Positions 36,981 to 46,524 of a stretch of 64,000 nt of DNA are shown piece by piece. Origin of the DNA: Erythrobacter colymbi (GTDB lineage Bacteria > Pseudomonadota > Alphaproteobacteria > Sphingomonadales > Sphingomonadaceae); contig NZ_MUYK01000004.1 in NCBI RefSeq assembly GCF_002155685.1, positions 248,001 to 312,000 of the forward strand. Direction: 5' to 3'. The notes beneath the pieces were generated by a model. The model worked only from the letters and a program-made list of their open reading frames with translations. It did not search any database and was not told the origin of the DNA. The position numbers and the translations under genes were made by a program. Positions within the stretch are counted from its first letter, which is position 1, and each line of letters starts with the position of its first letter.

Positions 36981-37301
36981 CTAGCCTGGAACGCTCCCCG
37001 CAAGCCATGCAAAAGTCGCCGGATGGGCGGCGTCGGCGTACCAGCCGAGGATCGCGGGCGTATCGTAGGGGTGGAGCTCGCCGAGGCGCTCGACCACGTC
37101 ATCGAGCCGTTCGGATGTGGTCTTGAACAGCACCGCGACTTCGGAACCGGTGGCGCGCGCGCCTTCCCAGACGAAGCGGCTCTCGATCGGCCCAAGGATG
37201 TTGGCGCAGGCGATCAGGCGGTCATCGAGCAGCGCATCGGCTGCGGCGCGGGCGCTCTCGGCGTCGGGAAAGGGGCACCAGACCAGCGCCGCGCCCGACA
37301 T
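36981..37301 (-). CDS. cutA: Divalent cation tolerance protein CutA
   Basis: 106 aa, normal CutA1 size. CANILGPIESRFVWEG, SEVAVLFKTT, ELHPYDTPAIL are the family hallmarks. A trimeric ferredoxin-like protein linked to copper tolerance in E. coli. ATG overlaps the ctaA stop by 1 bp. Confidence 0.92.
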   Translation of the reverse strand: MSGAALVWCPFPDAESARAAADALLDDRLIACANILGPIESRFVWEGARATGSEVAVLFKTTSERLDDVVERLGELHPYDTPAILGWYADAAHPATFAWLAGSVPG

Positions 37302-38395
37302 CAGGCGGGCTTCCGCGCGGAGCCGAGGCTATGCCCAAGAGAATGCATCGCCCAGACCGTCGCCACCACGGTCAGCGCGCCGACCAGCTGGTGCGAGGCC
37401 GCGATCCACAGCGAGACGCCGCTCATCACCGTCGCGATGCCGAGCAGCACCATTGTCCCGAAGGCGGAATGCACGGCGATGCTCGCCATCCGGTCGCTCT
37501 TGCGCACCTGCCGCGCCAGCCACACCAGCGCCGCCACCGCGACCCAGGCCCACCAGCGATGCATGAAGTGGATCAGGAAGGGATCGTGGCTCATGGTCCA
37601 CAGCGTGCCGCGCGACCAATCGATCTCGGGCACCAGACGCCCGTTCATCAGCGGCCAGTCATTCGCGGCGAGCCCCGCATCGAGCCCCGCCACCCACGCG
37701 CCGAGCATCAGCTGGACGAACAGCACCCCGCCGACGACCGCCGCGCCTGCCGTCAGCCGCGCCGGGCGGGCATCGGGATCGGCGGCGAGCTTGAGAAGGT
37801 CGCGCGCGGTCCACACCAGCCCCGCGAGCAGGAACAGCGCGGTCAGCAGGTGCGCCGAGAGGCGGAAGTGGCTCACGCTCGTCAGGTCCGTGCCGACGCC
37901 CGAGGCCACCATGTACCACCCGAGCGCGCCCTGCCCGCAGATCAGCGCGAACATCGCCGCCAGCCGCCAGCCATAGCCCGCCGGGATCATGCGGCGCGCG
38001 GCGAAGACCAGCAGCGGCAGCAGGTACGCCATGCCGATCAGCCGGCCGAGGATGCGGTGGAACCATTCCCAGAAGAAGATGAACTTGAACGCCGCCAGAT
38101 CCATCCCCGCCGGACCGCTTTCGACGCGGAACTGGCTGGTTGTCTGGTACTTGGCGAACTCCGCCTGCCACTGCGCTTCGGTCAGCGGCGGGAGGATGCC
38201 GCTGACGACATTCCATTCGGTGATCGAAAGCCCGCTCTCCGTCAGCCGCGTGATCCCGCCGACGACGACGATCATCACAACGAGCACGGCGACGGCCTGG
38301 AGCCAGCGGGCAATCGCCAGCGGGCGGGCGCGGGAATCGGGAGCGGACCGGAACAGGTTCGACGTTTCGTCCGGCAAGGGGGCAGAGGTGGCCAT
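37301..38395 (-). CDS. ctaA: Heme A synthase CtaA (COX15)
   Basis: 364 aa, eight membrane helices. Converts heme O to heme A for aa3-type oxidase. GGITRLTESGLSITEWNVVS, EWFHRILGRLIGMAY, FRLSAHLLTAL and HFMHRWWAW hold the heme-binding histidines. The other cytochrome oxidase genes are not in the window. Confidence 0.95.
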   Translation of the reverse strand: MATSAPLPDETSNLFRSAPDSRARPLAIARWLQAVAVLVVMIVVVGGITRLTESGLSITEWNVVSGILPPLTEAQWQAEFAKYQTTSQFRVESGPAGMDLAAFKFIFFWEWFHRILGRLIGMAYLLPLLVFAARRMIPAGYGWRLAAMFALICGQGALGWYMVASGVGTDLTSVSHFRLSAHLLTALFLLAGLVWTARDLLKLAADPDARPARLTAGAAVVGGVLFVQLMLGAWVAGLDAGLAANDWPLMNGRLVPEIDWSRGTLWTMSHDPFLIHFMHRWWAWVAVAALVWLARQVRKSDRMASIAVHSAFGTMVLLGIATVMSGVSLWIAASHQLVGALTVVATVWAMHSLGHSLGSARKPA

Positions 38396-38483
38396 GACGC
38401 CCGCTCTTTGTGCCCGCCCGGTCGGGAGCGCAAGCCTGTTTGCCGCAAAGCCCTGTGCGACAAGCGCAAGTCGGGCTTGAAAG

Positions 38484-38500
38484 ATGTAACAACATTACAT
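38484..38500. promoter_or_regulatory. Palindromic operator candidate upstream of the MerC-like gene
   Basis: ATGTAA-CAACA-TTACAT (6-bp arms, 5-bp spacer), 15 bp before ATG 38516. Short AT-rich dyads like this are typical Fur/Zur-type sites; the metal link is inferred from the MerC-type product only. Confidence 0.4.
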
Positions 38501-38515
38501 ATGTGCCGTCCCAGC

Positions 38516-38905
38516 ATGACCCCCGATGCCCTTCCTTCCGCGAGTCGCCGCTCGCTTCGCCGGCGACTCGACCAGCTCGGCATCGCGCTGGCGGGCCTGT
38601 GCGCGGTGCATTGCCTGCTGACGCTGGTGGTGATTTCGGCGCTGGGCCTCGGCGGGCACTTCCTGCTGAACGAGAACATCCACCGCATCGGCCTGATCGT
38701 CGCGCTCGGCGTGGCGACCTTCGCAATCGGCTGGGGCGCGCTGCGCCACGGGCGGATCCTGCCCTTCGCGATCGCCGCCGGGGGCCTCGCGCTGATGGGT
38801 GTCGCGCTGCTGGTGCCGCACGGGACCAACGAATTTCTGCTGACGCTGGCCGGCGTCGCCATCGTTTCGGTCGCCCATTGGCTGAACCTGCGCGCCGCGC
38901 ACTGA
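38516..38905 (+). CDS. MerC-domain membrane protein
   Basis: 129 aa, four membrane helices. The Cys pair in helix 1 (GLCAVHCLLTLVV) and overall length match MerC-like proteins, proposed metal transporters. Cys-x3-Cys would be the metal contact. ATG at 38501 is possible too. No mer genes are near, so mercury specificity is not implied. Confidence 0.8.
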   Translation: MTPDALPSASRRSLRRRLDQLGIALAGLCAVHCLLTLVVISALGLGGHFLLNENIHRIGLIVALGVATFAIGWGALRHGRILPFAIAAGGLALMGVALLVPHGTNEFLLTLAGVAIVSVAHWLNLRAAH

Positions 38906-38942
38906 TCAAAACGCGCGGGTTGCCTGACGGGCGCGAGGGACT

Positions 38943-39158
38943 ATGTCACCGCGCATGACCAAGAGCATCACCTTGAACGGCGCTCCCCACCGCTCGTCCG
39001 CTGCGACCATTGCCGATCTGGTGCGCGAGCTGGAACTCGCCCCCGAGAAGGTCGCCGTGGAGCGCAATGGCGAAATCGTCCCCCGCTCGACCCTCGCAGA
39101 GGCGGCGCTGAACGAGGGTGATACGCTGGAAATCGTGCACTTCGTCGGCGGGGGCTGA
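38943..39158 (+). CDS. thiS: Sulfur carrier protein ThiS
   Basis: Up to 71 aa ubiquitin-like protein ending EIVHFVGGG; the terminal Gly-Gly is thiocarboxylated to give sulfur for the thiazole of thiamine. Core [20 protein letters not shown]. Start 38943 or 38955 (both ATG). Three bp before the next gene. Confidence 0.9.
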   Translation: MSPRMTKSITLNGAPHRSSAATIADLVRELELAPEKVAVERNGEIVPRSTLAEAALNEGDTLEIVHFVGGG

Positions 39159-39161
39159 GAC

Positions 39162-39581
39162 ATGGGGGCGCTGCTGGGCGCGGTTCTGCTGTGGCTCGGC
39201 GCCGGTCTGGGCGCGCTCGCCTTCATGGCCGAGACCTGCACGGGCAACTCACCGGATTCGCTCGCCGTCGCGCCCCTTGTGCTGGTGCTGAACCTGCTGG
39301 GTTTCGCGGCGCTCGGCTGGTCGTCCCGCCTGTGGGTGGTAGGCCTTGTAGCGGCGGTTCCGGCGCTGGCGGCGCTGCACTATTCTTTCCAGACCGTCAT
39401 GCTCGCCGGCGGCGTGCCGGCCTGCGACCTGATCACGGGCGAATCCGGCTGGGAACAGACCCCCGATCACGCCGGCCTCGCCATGCTGTGGGTTGCCACG
39501 GCGCTTTCATTCTGGCTTGGCCTTGCCGGAGCATTGTGGCGCGGCACTCGTCGCCGGGCCGATAAGGACATTCTGACGTGA
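39162..39581 (+). CDS. Uncharacterised membrane protein embedded between thiS and thiG
   Basis: 139 aa, four predicted helices: [70 protein letters not shown]. One cysteine lies in [10 protein letters not shown] and another in [10 protein letters not shown]. It begins 3 bp after thiS and its stop overlaps the thiG GTG, so it is co-translated with thiamine genes. I do not recognise a family. Confidence 0.72.
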   Translation: MGALLGAVLLWLGAGLGALAFMAETCTGNSPDSLAVAPLVLVLNLLGFAALGWSSRLWVVGLVAAVPALAALHYSFQTVMLAGGVPACDLITGESGWEQTPDHAGLAMLWVATALSFWLGLAGALWRGTRRRADKDILT

Positions 39582-40363
39582 CCATGACCTCTACGCCCGA
39601 CACCTGGACCGTCGCGGGCCGCACCTTCACCTCGCGGCTGATCGTCGGCACGGGCAAGTACAAGAGCTTCGAGCAGAACGCCGCCGCGGTGGAAGCCAGC
39701 GGGGCGGAGATCGTCACGGTCGCTGTGCGGCGCGTCAATGTCAGCGATCCCAAGGCGCCGATGCTGACCGACTTCATCGACCCCAAGACAATCACCTACC
39801 TCCCCAACACCGCCGGCTGCTTCACCGGCGAGGAGGCCGTGCGGACTCTCCGCCTGGCGCGCGAGGCGGGGGGCTGGGACCTCGTAAAGCTCGAAGTGCT
39901 GGGCGAGGCGCGCACGCTCTACCCCGACATGCGCGAGACCCTGAAGGCGACCGAGGTGCTGGCCAAGGAAGGCTTCCTCCCCATGGTCTACTGCGCCGAC
40001 GATCCGATTGCGGCCAAGCAGTTGGAAGACGCGGGCGCGGTGGCGATCATGCCTTTGGGCGCGCCAATCGGCTCGGGCCTCGGTATCCAGAACCGCGTGA
40101 CCATCCGCCTGATTGTCGAGGGTGCCAAGGTGCCGGTGCTGGTCGACGCGGGCGTGGGAACGGCCTCGGATGCGGCGGTCGGCATGGAGCTCGGCTGCGA
40201 CGGCATCCTCATGAACACCGCCATCGCCGAGGCGAAAGACCCGATCCGCATGGCCCGCGCGATGAAGCTGGCGGTCGAAGCCGGACGCGAGGCCTATCTC
40301 GCCGGCCGCATGGCGCGGCGGATGTATGCTGACCCGAGCTCGCCTTTGGCGGGGTTGATCTAA
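39578..40363 (+). CDS. thiG: Thiazole synthase ThiG
   Basis: 261 aa TIM barrel. Forms the thiazole phosphate from DXP, dehydroglycine and ThiS-thiocarboxylate. RLIVGTGKY, the Schiff-base Lys in [19 protein letters not shown], and [14 protein letters not shown] are present. Start GTG 39578 (4-bp overlap) or ATG 39584. Confidence 0.96.
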   Translation: MTMTSTPDTWTVAGRTFTSRLIVGTGKYKSFEQNAAAVEASGAEIVTVAVRRVNVSDPKAPMLTDFIDPKTITYLPNTAGCFTGEEAVRTLRLAREAGGWDLVKLEVLGEARTLYPDMRETLKATEVLAKEGFLPMVYCADDPIAAKQLEDAGAVAIMPLGAPIGSGLGIQNRVTIRLIVEGAKVPVLVDAGVGTASDAAVGMELGCDGILMNTAIAEAKDPIRMARAMKLAVEAGREAYLAGRMARRMYADPSSPLAGLI

Positions 40364-40385
40364 CCCACCGAGCGTAGGGCGCTGT

Positions 40386-40480
40386 AACGGCTGCGCAGCA
40401 GCCGCAAGGCCGAACGGCCGCCCGCAGCGACGCGCCCGCAGGGCGTGTGAGCGAGGATTTCGCATCGCGGATGCGATGCG
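40386..40480 (+). repeat. Dispersed intergenic repeat, copy 2
   Basis: 40419-40464 repeats 3098-3143 with one substitution; small hairpins flank it (GGCTGCGCAGCAGCC near 40389; GCATCGCGGATGC near 40463). Lies 3' of thiG. Confidence 0.8.
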
Positions 40481-40564
40481 GAACACAAGAACTCCGTAAA
40501 AACCACCTAACACTAAATTAACCATGCCGTGCGACGTTCTCCTCGTCCGAAGGAGACGCATGCC

Positions 40565-41077
40565 ATGATGATGCCGATTGCCGAGATGCGGGAATTCGCC
40601 GGGTTCGCCCCTTGTGAGCAGCGCTACATCAAGCGCAGCCTCGACATCGGCCTCGCCCGCACCGACGCCTTCCGTCGCTGGGGCCGCTCCGAGGCGGAGA
40701 ACGTCGCGATCCGCCGGCAATATGTCGCCTATCAGGATCTGAAAGCCCTGCGCGCGCTGATCCCGCAGGACGACACGCCGGGCGAGGTCGAGCGCTTTAT
40801 CGGCAAGCTCGTGCGCCTTGCCGCCTTCGATCTCGAGCAGGAGCGCATCGCCAGCTTCTCGGCTTTCCGCTTCCTCTACAAACGCCTGCTCGGCGCAAGC
40901 GCACGGCCCTATCTGCCCGCCGCCTTCTGCGCCGCGAGCGCCCTGCCCTCGATCCGCCCCGAGCGCCGCAAGCTGCTGCTGCAATCGCTCTCCGAAGCCG
41001 CCGCCACCGCGCCCGGCTGGTCGGAGCGCGAGCCGGTGTTCCTGCCCGAATATGTGGACGACTTCGAAGCGGCCTAA
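40565..41077 (+). CDS. Hypothetical protein, no recognised family
   Basis: 170 aa, soluble, helix-rich, Arg/Ala-rich: FAPCEQRYIKRSLDIGLART near the start, VERFIGKLVRLAAFDLEQER in the middle, ending YVDDFEAA. AGGAGA at 40551-40556 is well placed for ATG 40565. No membrane segment or signal peptide. Only 12 bp before the RHH gene, so possibly co-transcribed with it. Confidence 0.7.
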   Translation: MMMPIAEMREFAGFAPCEQRYIKRSLDIGLARTDAFRRWGRSEAENVAIRRQYVAYQDLKALRALIPQDDTPGEVERFIGKLVRLAAFDLEQERIASFSAFRFLYKRLLGASARPYLPAAFCAASALPSIRPERRKLLLQSLSEAAATAPGWSEREPVFLPEYVDDFEAA

Positions 41078-41089
41078 TACTTGAGGGGG

Positions 41090-41356
41090 ATGGAGACTCC
41101 CTCCCCCTATCACCCCCCGGTCAAGCGCTCGCTGAGCATAGCGGGCCACCAGACCTCGATCAGCCTCGAACCGCTGTTCTGGGAGATGCTCAAGGCCGCC
41201 GCCGCGCGCGAGGGGCTGGCCATCGCCGCCCTCGTCGCCCGCATCGATGCCGAGCGGATCAAATCGCCCACCCCGCCGGGCCTCGCCAGCGCGATCCGGG
41301 TGTGGCTGGTGGTGAACGACGCGCCGCAGAATGTTTCACGTGAAACATCGAAATGA
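41090..41356 (+). CDS. Ribbon-helix-helix (RHH_4-like) protein
   Basis: 88 aa. VKRSLSIAGHQTSISLEPLF then WEMLKAAAAREGLAIAALVARID is the RHH_4 pattern (beta strand plus two helices); targets unknown. Its last codons are formed by a parS site (NVSRETSK). Confidence 0.8.
   Translation: METPSPYHPPVKRSLSIAGHQTSISLEPLFWEMLKAAAAREGLAIAALVARIDAERIKSPTPPGLASAIRVWLVVNDAPQNVSRETSK
41332..41347. other. parS site 8, distal (TGTTTCACGTGAAACA)
   Basis: Exact parS palindrome 31.6 kb from the main cluster and 26 kb on the other side of the proposed origin, at the very end of the RHH gene. Confidence 0.95.
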
Positions 41357-41364
41357 CCCCGGGC

Positions 41365-41415
41365 TAGCGGGGGTCTGGAGGGGGTCTGGCGGGGGTTTAG
41401 CAGGGGTCTGGTGCC
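41365..41415 (+). repeat. GGGGTCTGG short repeats
   Basis: Four degenerate units (GGGGGTCTGGAG, GGGGGTCTGGC, GGGGGTTTAGC, GGGGTCTGG) in tandem. Related units occur at 11491-11510, 13456-13480 and inside aroE at 16989-17008. Confidence 0.6.
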
Positions 41416-41462
41416 CGTCAGGACCGCGCGATGTCCCCGCTAGAGGCCCCCAGTCCCGGCCT

Positions 41463-41563
41463 TCGTCATTGCGAGGCCGAAGGCCGCGGCAGTCCATCGA
41501 CCGATCACTTGCGGCAAGCTCACGCCATGGATTGCTTCGTCGCTAGGCTTCTCGCAACGACGA
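41463..41563. repeat. TCATTGCGAG-type palindromic intergenic repeat
   Basis: TCGTCATTGCGAG (41463-41475) pairs with CTCGCAACGACGA (41551-41563), one mismatch; inside, GCAGTCCAT pairs with ATGGATTGC. It resembles a dispersed palindrome widespread in proteobacteria. Lies 3' of murA. Confidence 0.7.
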
Positions 41564-41574
41564 GGCATTGTGCA

Positions 41575-42855
41575 TCAGTCGTCCACCCGCTCGATATCTG
41601 CGCCCACCAGCTGGAGCTTTTCCTCGAGCCGCTCGTAGCCGCGGTCGAGGTGATACAACCGCCGCACGGTGGTCTCGCCCTCGGCGGCGAGGGCGGCGAT
41701 CACGAGGCTCATCGAGGCGCGCAGGTCGGTCGCCATCATTTCGGCGCCGGTCAGGCGGTCGACGCCCTTGACGATCGCGGTGCGGCCTTCGGTGGTGATG
41801 TCCGCCCCCATGCGCGCCAGTTCCGGCACGTGCATGAAGCGGTTCTCGAAGATCGTTTCCTTGAGCACGCTCGCCCCTTCCGCCTTGCACAGCAGCGCCA
41901 TCAGCTGCGCCTGCATGTCGGTGGCAAGGCCCGGATAGGGCGCGGTGGTGAGGTTGGTCGCCTTCAGCGGCCCGCTCGCGCCGACGGTGACGCTCTTGGC
42001 GTCCCACGAGACGTCGCAGCCGATCGCTTGCAGCGCATGGATGGTCGCCATCATCTCGTCCGCGCGCGCGCCTTCCAGACGCACTTCGCCGCCGGTGATC
42101 GCCGCGGCGCAGGCATAGGAGCCCGCCTCGATGCGATCGGGCATGACGCGGTAGGTCGCGCCGTGCAGGCGCTTGACGCCGTGGATCGTGAGGTTCGAGG
42201 TGCCGATCCCCTCGATCTCCGCGCCCATCGCCACCAGCATGTTGCACAGATCGACGATTTCCGGCTCGCGCGCGGCGTTGAACAGCCGGCTGGTGCCGTT
42301 CGCCAGCACGGCGGCCATCAGCGCATTCTCGGTCGCGCCGACGGAGACGACGGGGAAATCGAAGTCCCCGCCCGGCATCCCGCCATCGGGCTGCGTCGCG
42401 CGGACATAGCCCGCGGCGAGCTCGATCTTCGCGCCGAAGGCTTCCAATGCCTTGAGGTGCAGGTCGATCGGGCGGTTGCCGATGGCGCAGCCGCCGGGCA
42501 TCGAGACGGTCGCCTCGCCCGCACGCGCCAGCATCGGCCCGAGCACGAGGATCGACGCGCGCATTTTGCGGACGAGATCATAGGGCGCGACGGTGGAGGT
42601 GATGCGGGTCGCCTCCATGCTCATCACCCGCCCGAAATCCTCGGGGCGCGTGCCCTGGATCACGGTGGTGACGCCGAACTGGTTCATCAGGTGCTGGAAA
42701 CCGTCGATATCCGCGAGGCGCGGCAGGTTGCGCAGCGTCAGCGGCTCCTCGGTCAGCAGCGCGCACGGGATCAGCGTGAGCGCGGCGTTCTTCGCGCCGG
42801 AAATGGGGATGGTTCCCTGGAGGCGGTTGCCGCCCTTGATGATCAGCTTGTCCAT
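41575..42855 (-). CDS. murA: UDP-N-acetylglucosamine 1-carboxyvinyltransferase MurA
   Basis: 426 aa; first committed step of peptidoglycan synthesis. [20 protein letters not shown] start, active-site Cys in [16 protein letters not shown] (residue about 119), and C-terminal [17 protein letters not shown] at 42855 fits; longer in-frame readings reach into galU antisense and are not family-like. Confidence 0.97.
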   Translation of the reverse strand: MDKLIIKGGNRLQGTIPISGAKNAALTLIPCALLTEEPLTLRNLPRLADIDGFQHLMNQFGVTTVIQGTRPEDFGRVMSMEATRITSTVAPYDLVRKMRASILVLGPMLARAGEATVSMPGGCAIGNRPIDLHLKALEAFGAKIELAAGYVRATQPDGGMPGGDFDFPVVSVGATENALMAAVLANGTSRLFNAAREPEIVDLCNMLVAMGAEIEGIGTSNLTIHGVKRLHGATYRVMPDRIEAGSYACAAAITGGEVRLEGARADEMMATIHALQAIGCDVSWDAKSVTVGASGPLKATNLTTAPYPGLATDMQAQLMALLCKAEGASVLKETIFENRFMHVPELARMGADITTEGRTAIVKGVDRLTGAEMMATDLRASMSLVIAALAAEGETTVRRLYHLDRGYERLEEKLQLVGADIERVDD

Positions 42856-43003
42856 GCCCCCTGCCTTAGCGAAAAGTGACTTTGGCGCAACTCGCAGGCG
42901 ACAGCGCCGATCAAAGATTGACCTTCCCCGCGCGGCGCGGCACGGGAAAAGAAAAGACCAGCAGGGCGCGCGACTTTCCGATCCTTTCCAGCGAGAGCAC
43001 CGA

Positions 43004-43882
43004 ATGTCTCCCAAGCCGATCCGTAAGGCCGTTTTTCCCGTTGCCGGTCTTGGCACCCGTTTCCTCCCCGCGACCAAGGTGGTCCCCAAGGAACTGCTGC
43101 CGGTGGTGGACCGCCCGCTGATCCAGTACGCGGTGGACGAGGCGCGCGAGGCGGGGATCGAGCAGATGATCTTCGTCACCGGACGCGGGAAGACCGGGAT
43201 CGTCGAGCATTTCGACATCGCCTTCGAACTCGAACAGACCATGACCGAGCGCGGCAAGGATCTGAGCGTGCTCGATCCCACCCGCGCGACGCCGGGCGAT
43301 GTGATCGCGGTGCGCCAGCAGGTGCCCTTGGGCCTCGGCCATGCGATCTGGTGCGCGCGCGCGATCGTGGGTGACGAGCCCTTCGCGATCTTCCTGCCTG
43401 ACGAGCTGATGGTGGCGAAGCCCGGGGGCACGGGCTGCATGAAGCAGATGGTCGATGCCTATAACCAGGTCGGCGGGAACCTCATTTCGGTGCTCGAAGT
43501 GCCGATGGCGCAGGTTTCAAGCTACGGCGTGATCGATCCGGGCGCGGAGATTGGCGCGCTGACCGAGGTGAAGGGACTGGTCGAGAAGCCGCCCGTCGCC
43601 GAGGCGCCCTCGAACAAGATCGTCTCGGGCCGCTACATCCTCCAGCCCGAGGTGATGCGGGTGCTGGAAAACCAGGGCAAGGGCGCGGGCGGGGAGATCC
43701 AGCTGACCGACGCGATGGCGAAGATGATCGGCACCCAGCCGTTCCACGCCGTGACCTTCGACGGCCACCGCTACGATTGCGGCAGCAAGGTCGGCTTTGT
43801 CGAGGCGACGCTGGCAATCGCGCTGCAACGCCCCGACATGGCCGAGGAAGTGCGCGCGATTGCGCTGGATTTGCTGAAGTAA
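43004..43882 (+). CDS. galU: UTP-glucose-1-phosphate uridylyltransferase GalU
   Basis: 292 aa; makes UDP-glucose. Nucleotidyltransferase motif [20 protein letters not shown], then FLPDELM and VEKPP. Divergent from murA with a 148-bp spacer. Confidence 0.96.
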   Translation: MSPKPIRKAVFPVAGLGTRFLPATKVVPKELLPVVDRPLIQYAVDEAREAGIEQMIFVTGRGKTGIVEHFDIAFELEQTMTERGKDLSVLDPTRATPGDVIAVRQQVPLGLGHAIWCARAIVGDEPFAIFLPDELMVAKPGGTGCMKQMVDAYNQVGGNLISVLEVPMAQVSSYGVIDPGAEIGALTEVKGLVEKPPVAEAPSNKIVSGRYILQPEVMRVLENQGKGAGGEIQLTDAMAKMIGTQPFHAVTFDGHRYDCGSKVGFVEATLAIALQRPDMAEEVRAIALDLLK

Positions 43883-43891
43883 CAGGGAAAT

Positions 43892-43946
43892 CCGTTCGCC
43901 CTGAGCCTGTCGAAGGGCGGTGCTTCGACAAGCTCATGACGAACGG
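43892..43946. repeat. GTTCGCCCTGAGC-type palindromic repeat
   Basis: Left arm 43892-43915 (CCGTTCGCCCTGAGCCTGTC then GAAG) pairs imperfectly (two mismatches) with right arm 43923-43946 (CTTCGACAAGCTCATGACGA then ACGG); loop GGCGGTG. A well-known dispersed palindrome; here between convergent galU and the flotillin gene. Confidence 0.8.
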
Positions 43947-43955
43947 GTTTGAGGG

Positions 43956-45764
43956 TTACTCCGCCGCTTCCCCCGTCGGCGCGTCGTCCGCGTCATTGTC
44001 GCGCGGCTTGGCGAGTTTCGCGGGCTTGGGCGCAGCGGGTGCCGGCGCGGGCTTTTCGGCTTCCGCCTCGGCCGCGCCCTTGACCAGACCGCCGAGCGAG
44101 GAGCCGTCGAGCCCCAGCTCCTTCATCAGCCCGTCGAGCACCGGCGCCTGCGCGCGGTAGGCGAGCGCGGCGGCGACCGCATCGCTCGCAAGGTTGCCCG
44201 AACCCGAGCCGCCGCCCGAGCCACCGTCCGCGCCGCCATCGTTGGCCGCGCGGCCGCCATTGGTGAGCCCGTCGACCTGCACGATCTTGATCGAATCGAT
44301 CGCTTCCATCGGCTTGGCGCTCTCGCGGATGACCTCGGGCAGCACCTTGAGCAGCGCCATCTTGGTCTGGAGGCTGATCTGGTCGCTCGAGAGGATGTTG
44401 GCCGCCTCGTTGATCGCGCGCTGGCCCGCCGCTTCGACCTCGAAGCGCACCGCGGCGGCTTCCGCGCGCAGCTTTTCGGCCTCGGCCTCGCCCTGCGCTT
44501 CGAGCTTCAGCGCCTCGGCACGGTTGGCGGCGGCGTCCTTTTCCGCCTCGGCCTGCACCTTCACGCCGATCGCGTCGCGCTCGGCCTGCTTGGCGGCCTC
44601 GATCAGTTCGATGGTCTTCTGCCGCTCGGCAATCTCGCGTTCGCGCGCGGTGGCGACGCGTTCCTCGGCTTCGACCGCCTTGGCGCGGGCCTCATCGGCC
44701 TGCGCCTTGGCCTGGCTTTCCTCGCGGCTCTTGTTCTGCACCGCGATCTGCTGTTCCTGCCGCGCGATCTCGAGCGCGCGCTGCTGGACGATGCGCGCTT
44801 CCTCGACGAGGCGGTCGGCCTCGATCTGCTGGGCATCGACCTGCTTCTTGGCCTCGATCCGCGCCGCTTCCGCCTCGCGGTTGCGCTCGGCCTGCTCGCG
44901 GGCGATTTCGGCTGCCTGCGCCGCGCGCCGCACCTCGACCTCGCGCTCCTGTTCGAGGCGGGCATATTCCTGGTCGCGGCTGATCTCGAAGCTCTTCTTG
45001 CTGGCTTCGAGGTTCTTGCTCTCGATCTGGACGCGGGTTTCCTGCTCGATGTCGTTACGCAGCTTCTTGCGCGCCTCGATCTGCTCGGTGAGCTTGGTCA
45101 GACCCTCGGCGTCAAAGGCGTTGTTGGCATTGAAGTGCTCGATGCTGGTCTGGTCGAGGCCGGTCAGCGAGACCGACTCCAGCTCGAGACCGTTCATCGC
45201 GAGGTCGTTGGAGGAGACCTGCTGCACCTTCTGCACGAAGTCCGCGCGCTGTTCGTGCAGCTCGTTCATCGTCATCCCCGCCGCGACCGAACGCAGCGCG
45301 TCGACGAACTTGCCCTCGACGAGGTCCTTCAGCAGGTCGGGCTGCATCGTGCGCTGGCCGAGCGTCTGGGCCGCCATCGCGATCGCCGCGGCATCGGGGC
45401 GGACGCGGACGTAGAATTCGGCCTTCACGTCGATCCGCAGCCGGTCGAGCGTGATCAGCGCCTCGGTGTCACGCCGCACGACGCTGAGGACGAGGGTGTT
45501 CATGTTCACCGGCATCGCCTCGTGGAACACCGGGAAGACCAGCGCGCCGCCGTTCATCACCACCTTCTCGCCGCCCATGCCGGTGCGCACGAATGCGGTT
45601 TCCTTCGAGGCGCGGCGGTAGAGCCGGATCAGGAAGGCGAGGAACACGACGACAAACAGCACCGTCCCGACGCCGACGGCGCCGTAGGTGATCAGGCTCG
45701 CGGTGCTGTCCGCTGCCCCGGTGGTGGCGAGTTCGCCGCCCGTGGTGGTGGTCGTCAAAGACAT
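43956..45764 (-). CDS. Flotillin-like SPFH protein (YqiK type)
   Basis: 602 aa. One N-terminal membrane segment (YGAVGVGTVLFVVVFLAFLI), SPFH domain (about residues 55-250), then a long Glu/Ala/Arg coiled coil (about 225-430) and a Gly/Ser-rich linker (GGADGGSGGGSGSGN) before a Pro/Lys tail. Flotillins scaffold membrane microdomains. Directly follows a YqiJ-like gene, as in the yqiJK operon. Confidence 0.9.
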   Translation of the reverse strand: MSLTTTTTGGELATTGAADSTASLITYGAVGVGTVLFVVVFLAFLIRLYRRASKETAFVRTGMGGEKVVMNGGALVFPVFHEAMPVNMNTLVLSVVRRDTEALITLDRLRIDVKAEFYVRVRPDAAAIAMAAQTLGQRTMQPDLLKDLVEGKFVDALRSVAAGMTMNELHEQRADFVQKVQQVSSNDLAMNGLELESVSLTGLDQTSIEHFNANNAFDAEGLTKLTEQIEARKKLRNDIEQETRVQIESKNLEASKKSFEISRDQEYARLEQEREVEVRRAAQAAEIAREQAERNREAEAARIEAKKQVDAQQIEADRLVEEARIVQQRALEIARQEQQIAVQNKSREESQAKAQADEARAKAVEAEERVATAREREIAERQKTIELIEAAKQAERDAIGVKVQAEAEKDAAANRAEALKLEAQGEAEAEKLRAEAAAVRFEVEAAGQRAINEAANILSSDQISLQTKMALLKVLPEVIRESAKPMEAIDSIKIVQVDGLTNGGRAANDGGADGGSGGGSGSGNLASDAVAAALAYRAQAPVLDGLMKELGLDGSSLGGLVKGAAEAEAEKPAPAPAAPKPAKLAKPRDNDADDAPTGEAAE

Positions 45765-45776
45765 GTGCGTTCCCCT

Positions 45777-46406
45777 TTAAGAATCGAGCCCGAGCAACGG
45801 GCTTTCGTAGCGCACGCCGTAGAAGGTTGGCCCTTCGCGGCGCACCAGCAGGACGGTGTCGCCCGTCCGCAATTCGGTTGTGGTGTCATGGGGTTCGACC
45901 ATGACGAAATGGGCCTGCCCGTGAACGTCGATCACCCGCGCGCGGGCGGGCGAGCCGGGGCGCGCGGTGCCGATCTGGATCTCGGCATCGCGCCGCACGA
46001 GATCGTCGAGTTCGATCGCGGTGGTCTCGTCCTTGGGGATCACCGCGCCCAGCGGCCGCATGGCGAGGCTGTTGAGCGGCAGCGCGGCGCCGCCGGCGAA
46101 CAGCGCGGCCCATCCGGCCGAAAGCGGTGCGCCGAGCATTCCGGCGATCACGCTCTGGCCGATCAGGCCGACCGCGGCGAAGACCAGCATCAGGCTGGCG
46201 AGCCAGATCATCAACGGCACCCGCCCGAGCCCGAGCAGCGACAGCAGCGCATCGCCCATTCCGCCCAGTTCGAGGCCGCCATCGGCGTCGAAATCGGCAG
46301 CCCCGTCGATCACATCGCCGAGGCCCGTAACCTGGACGAGCGCCATCACCCCCAGCCCCGCCAGCGCGAGGACAAAGGGCAGATTATGGGCGGCAAGCAG
46401 GCTCAC
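45777..46406 (-). CDS. YqiJ-like membrane protein with OB-fold domain
   Basis: 209 aa. Three or four helices in the first 120 residues (FVLALAGLGVMALVQVTGL; VPLMIWLASLMLVFAAVGLI; AGWAALFAGGAALPLNSLAM), then a C-terminal OB-fold-like domain (ARVIDVHGQAHFVMVEPHD; GDTVLLVRREG). NfeD/YqiJ family partners of flotillins. 12 bp upstream of the flotillin start. Confidence 0.85.
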   Translation of the reverse strand: MSLLAAHNLPFVLALAGLGVMALVQVTGLGDVIDGAADFDADGGLELGGMGDALLSLLGLGRVPLMIWLASLMLVFAAVGLIGQSVIAGMLGAPLSAGWAALFAGGAALPLNSLAMRPLGAVIPKDETTAIELDDLVRRDAEIQIGTARPGSPARARVIDVHGQAHFVMVEPHDTTTELRTGDTVLLVRREGPTFYGVRYESPLLGLDS

Positions 46407-46524
46407 GCGGCCCCCCGCAGATCATCGAGGCGAAACAGACATCCCATGCCCCGAAATCTAGGACAAAGCGCGGTGGGGTAACAGGAAAATCGGACAGGCG
46501 GCTGCCGATTTTCCCCCCGCTTTC

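Noticed and set aside
37331..38500. Long plus-strand extension upstream of the MerC-like gene, antisense to ctaA
   Set aside because: ctaA is clearly coding on the minus strand; the MerC-like domain only begins after 38500.
41463..41563. tRNA-like or attenuator structure 3' of murA
   Set aside because: The pairing matches a dispersed palindromic repeat type and has no tRNA features.
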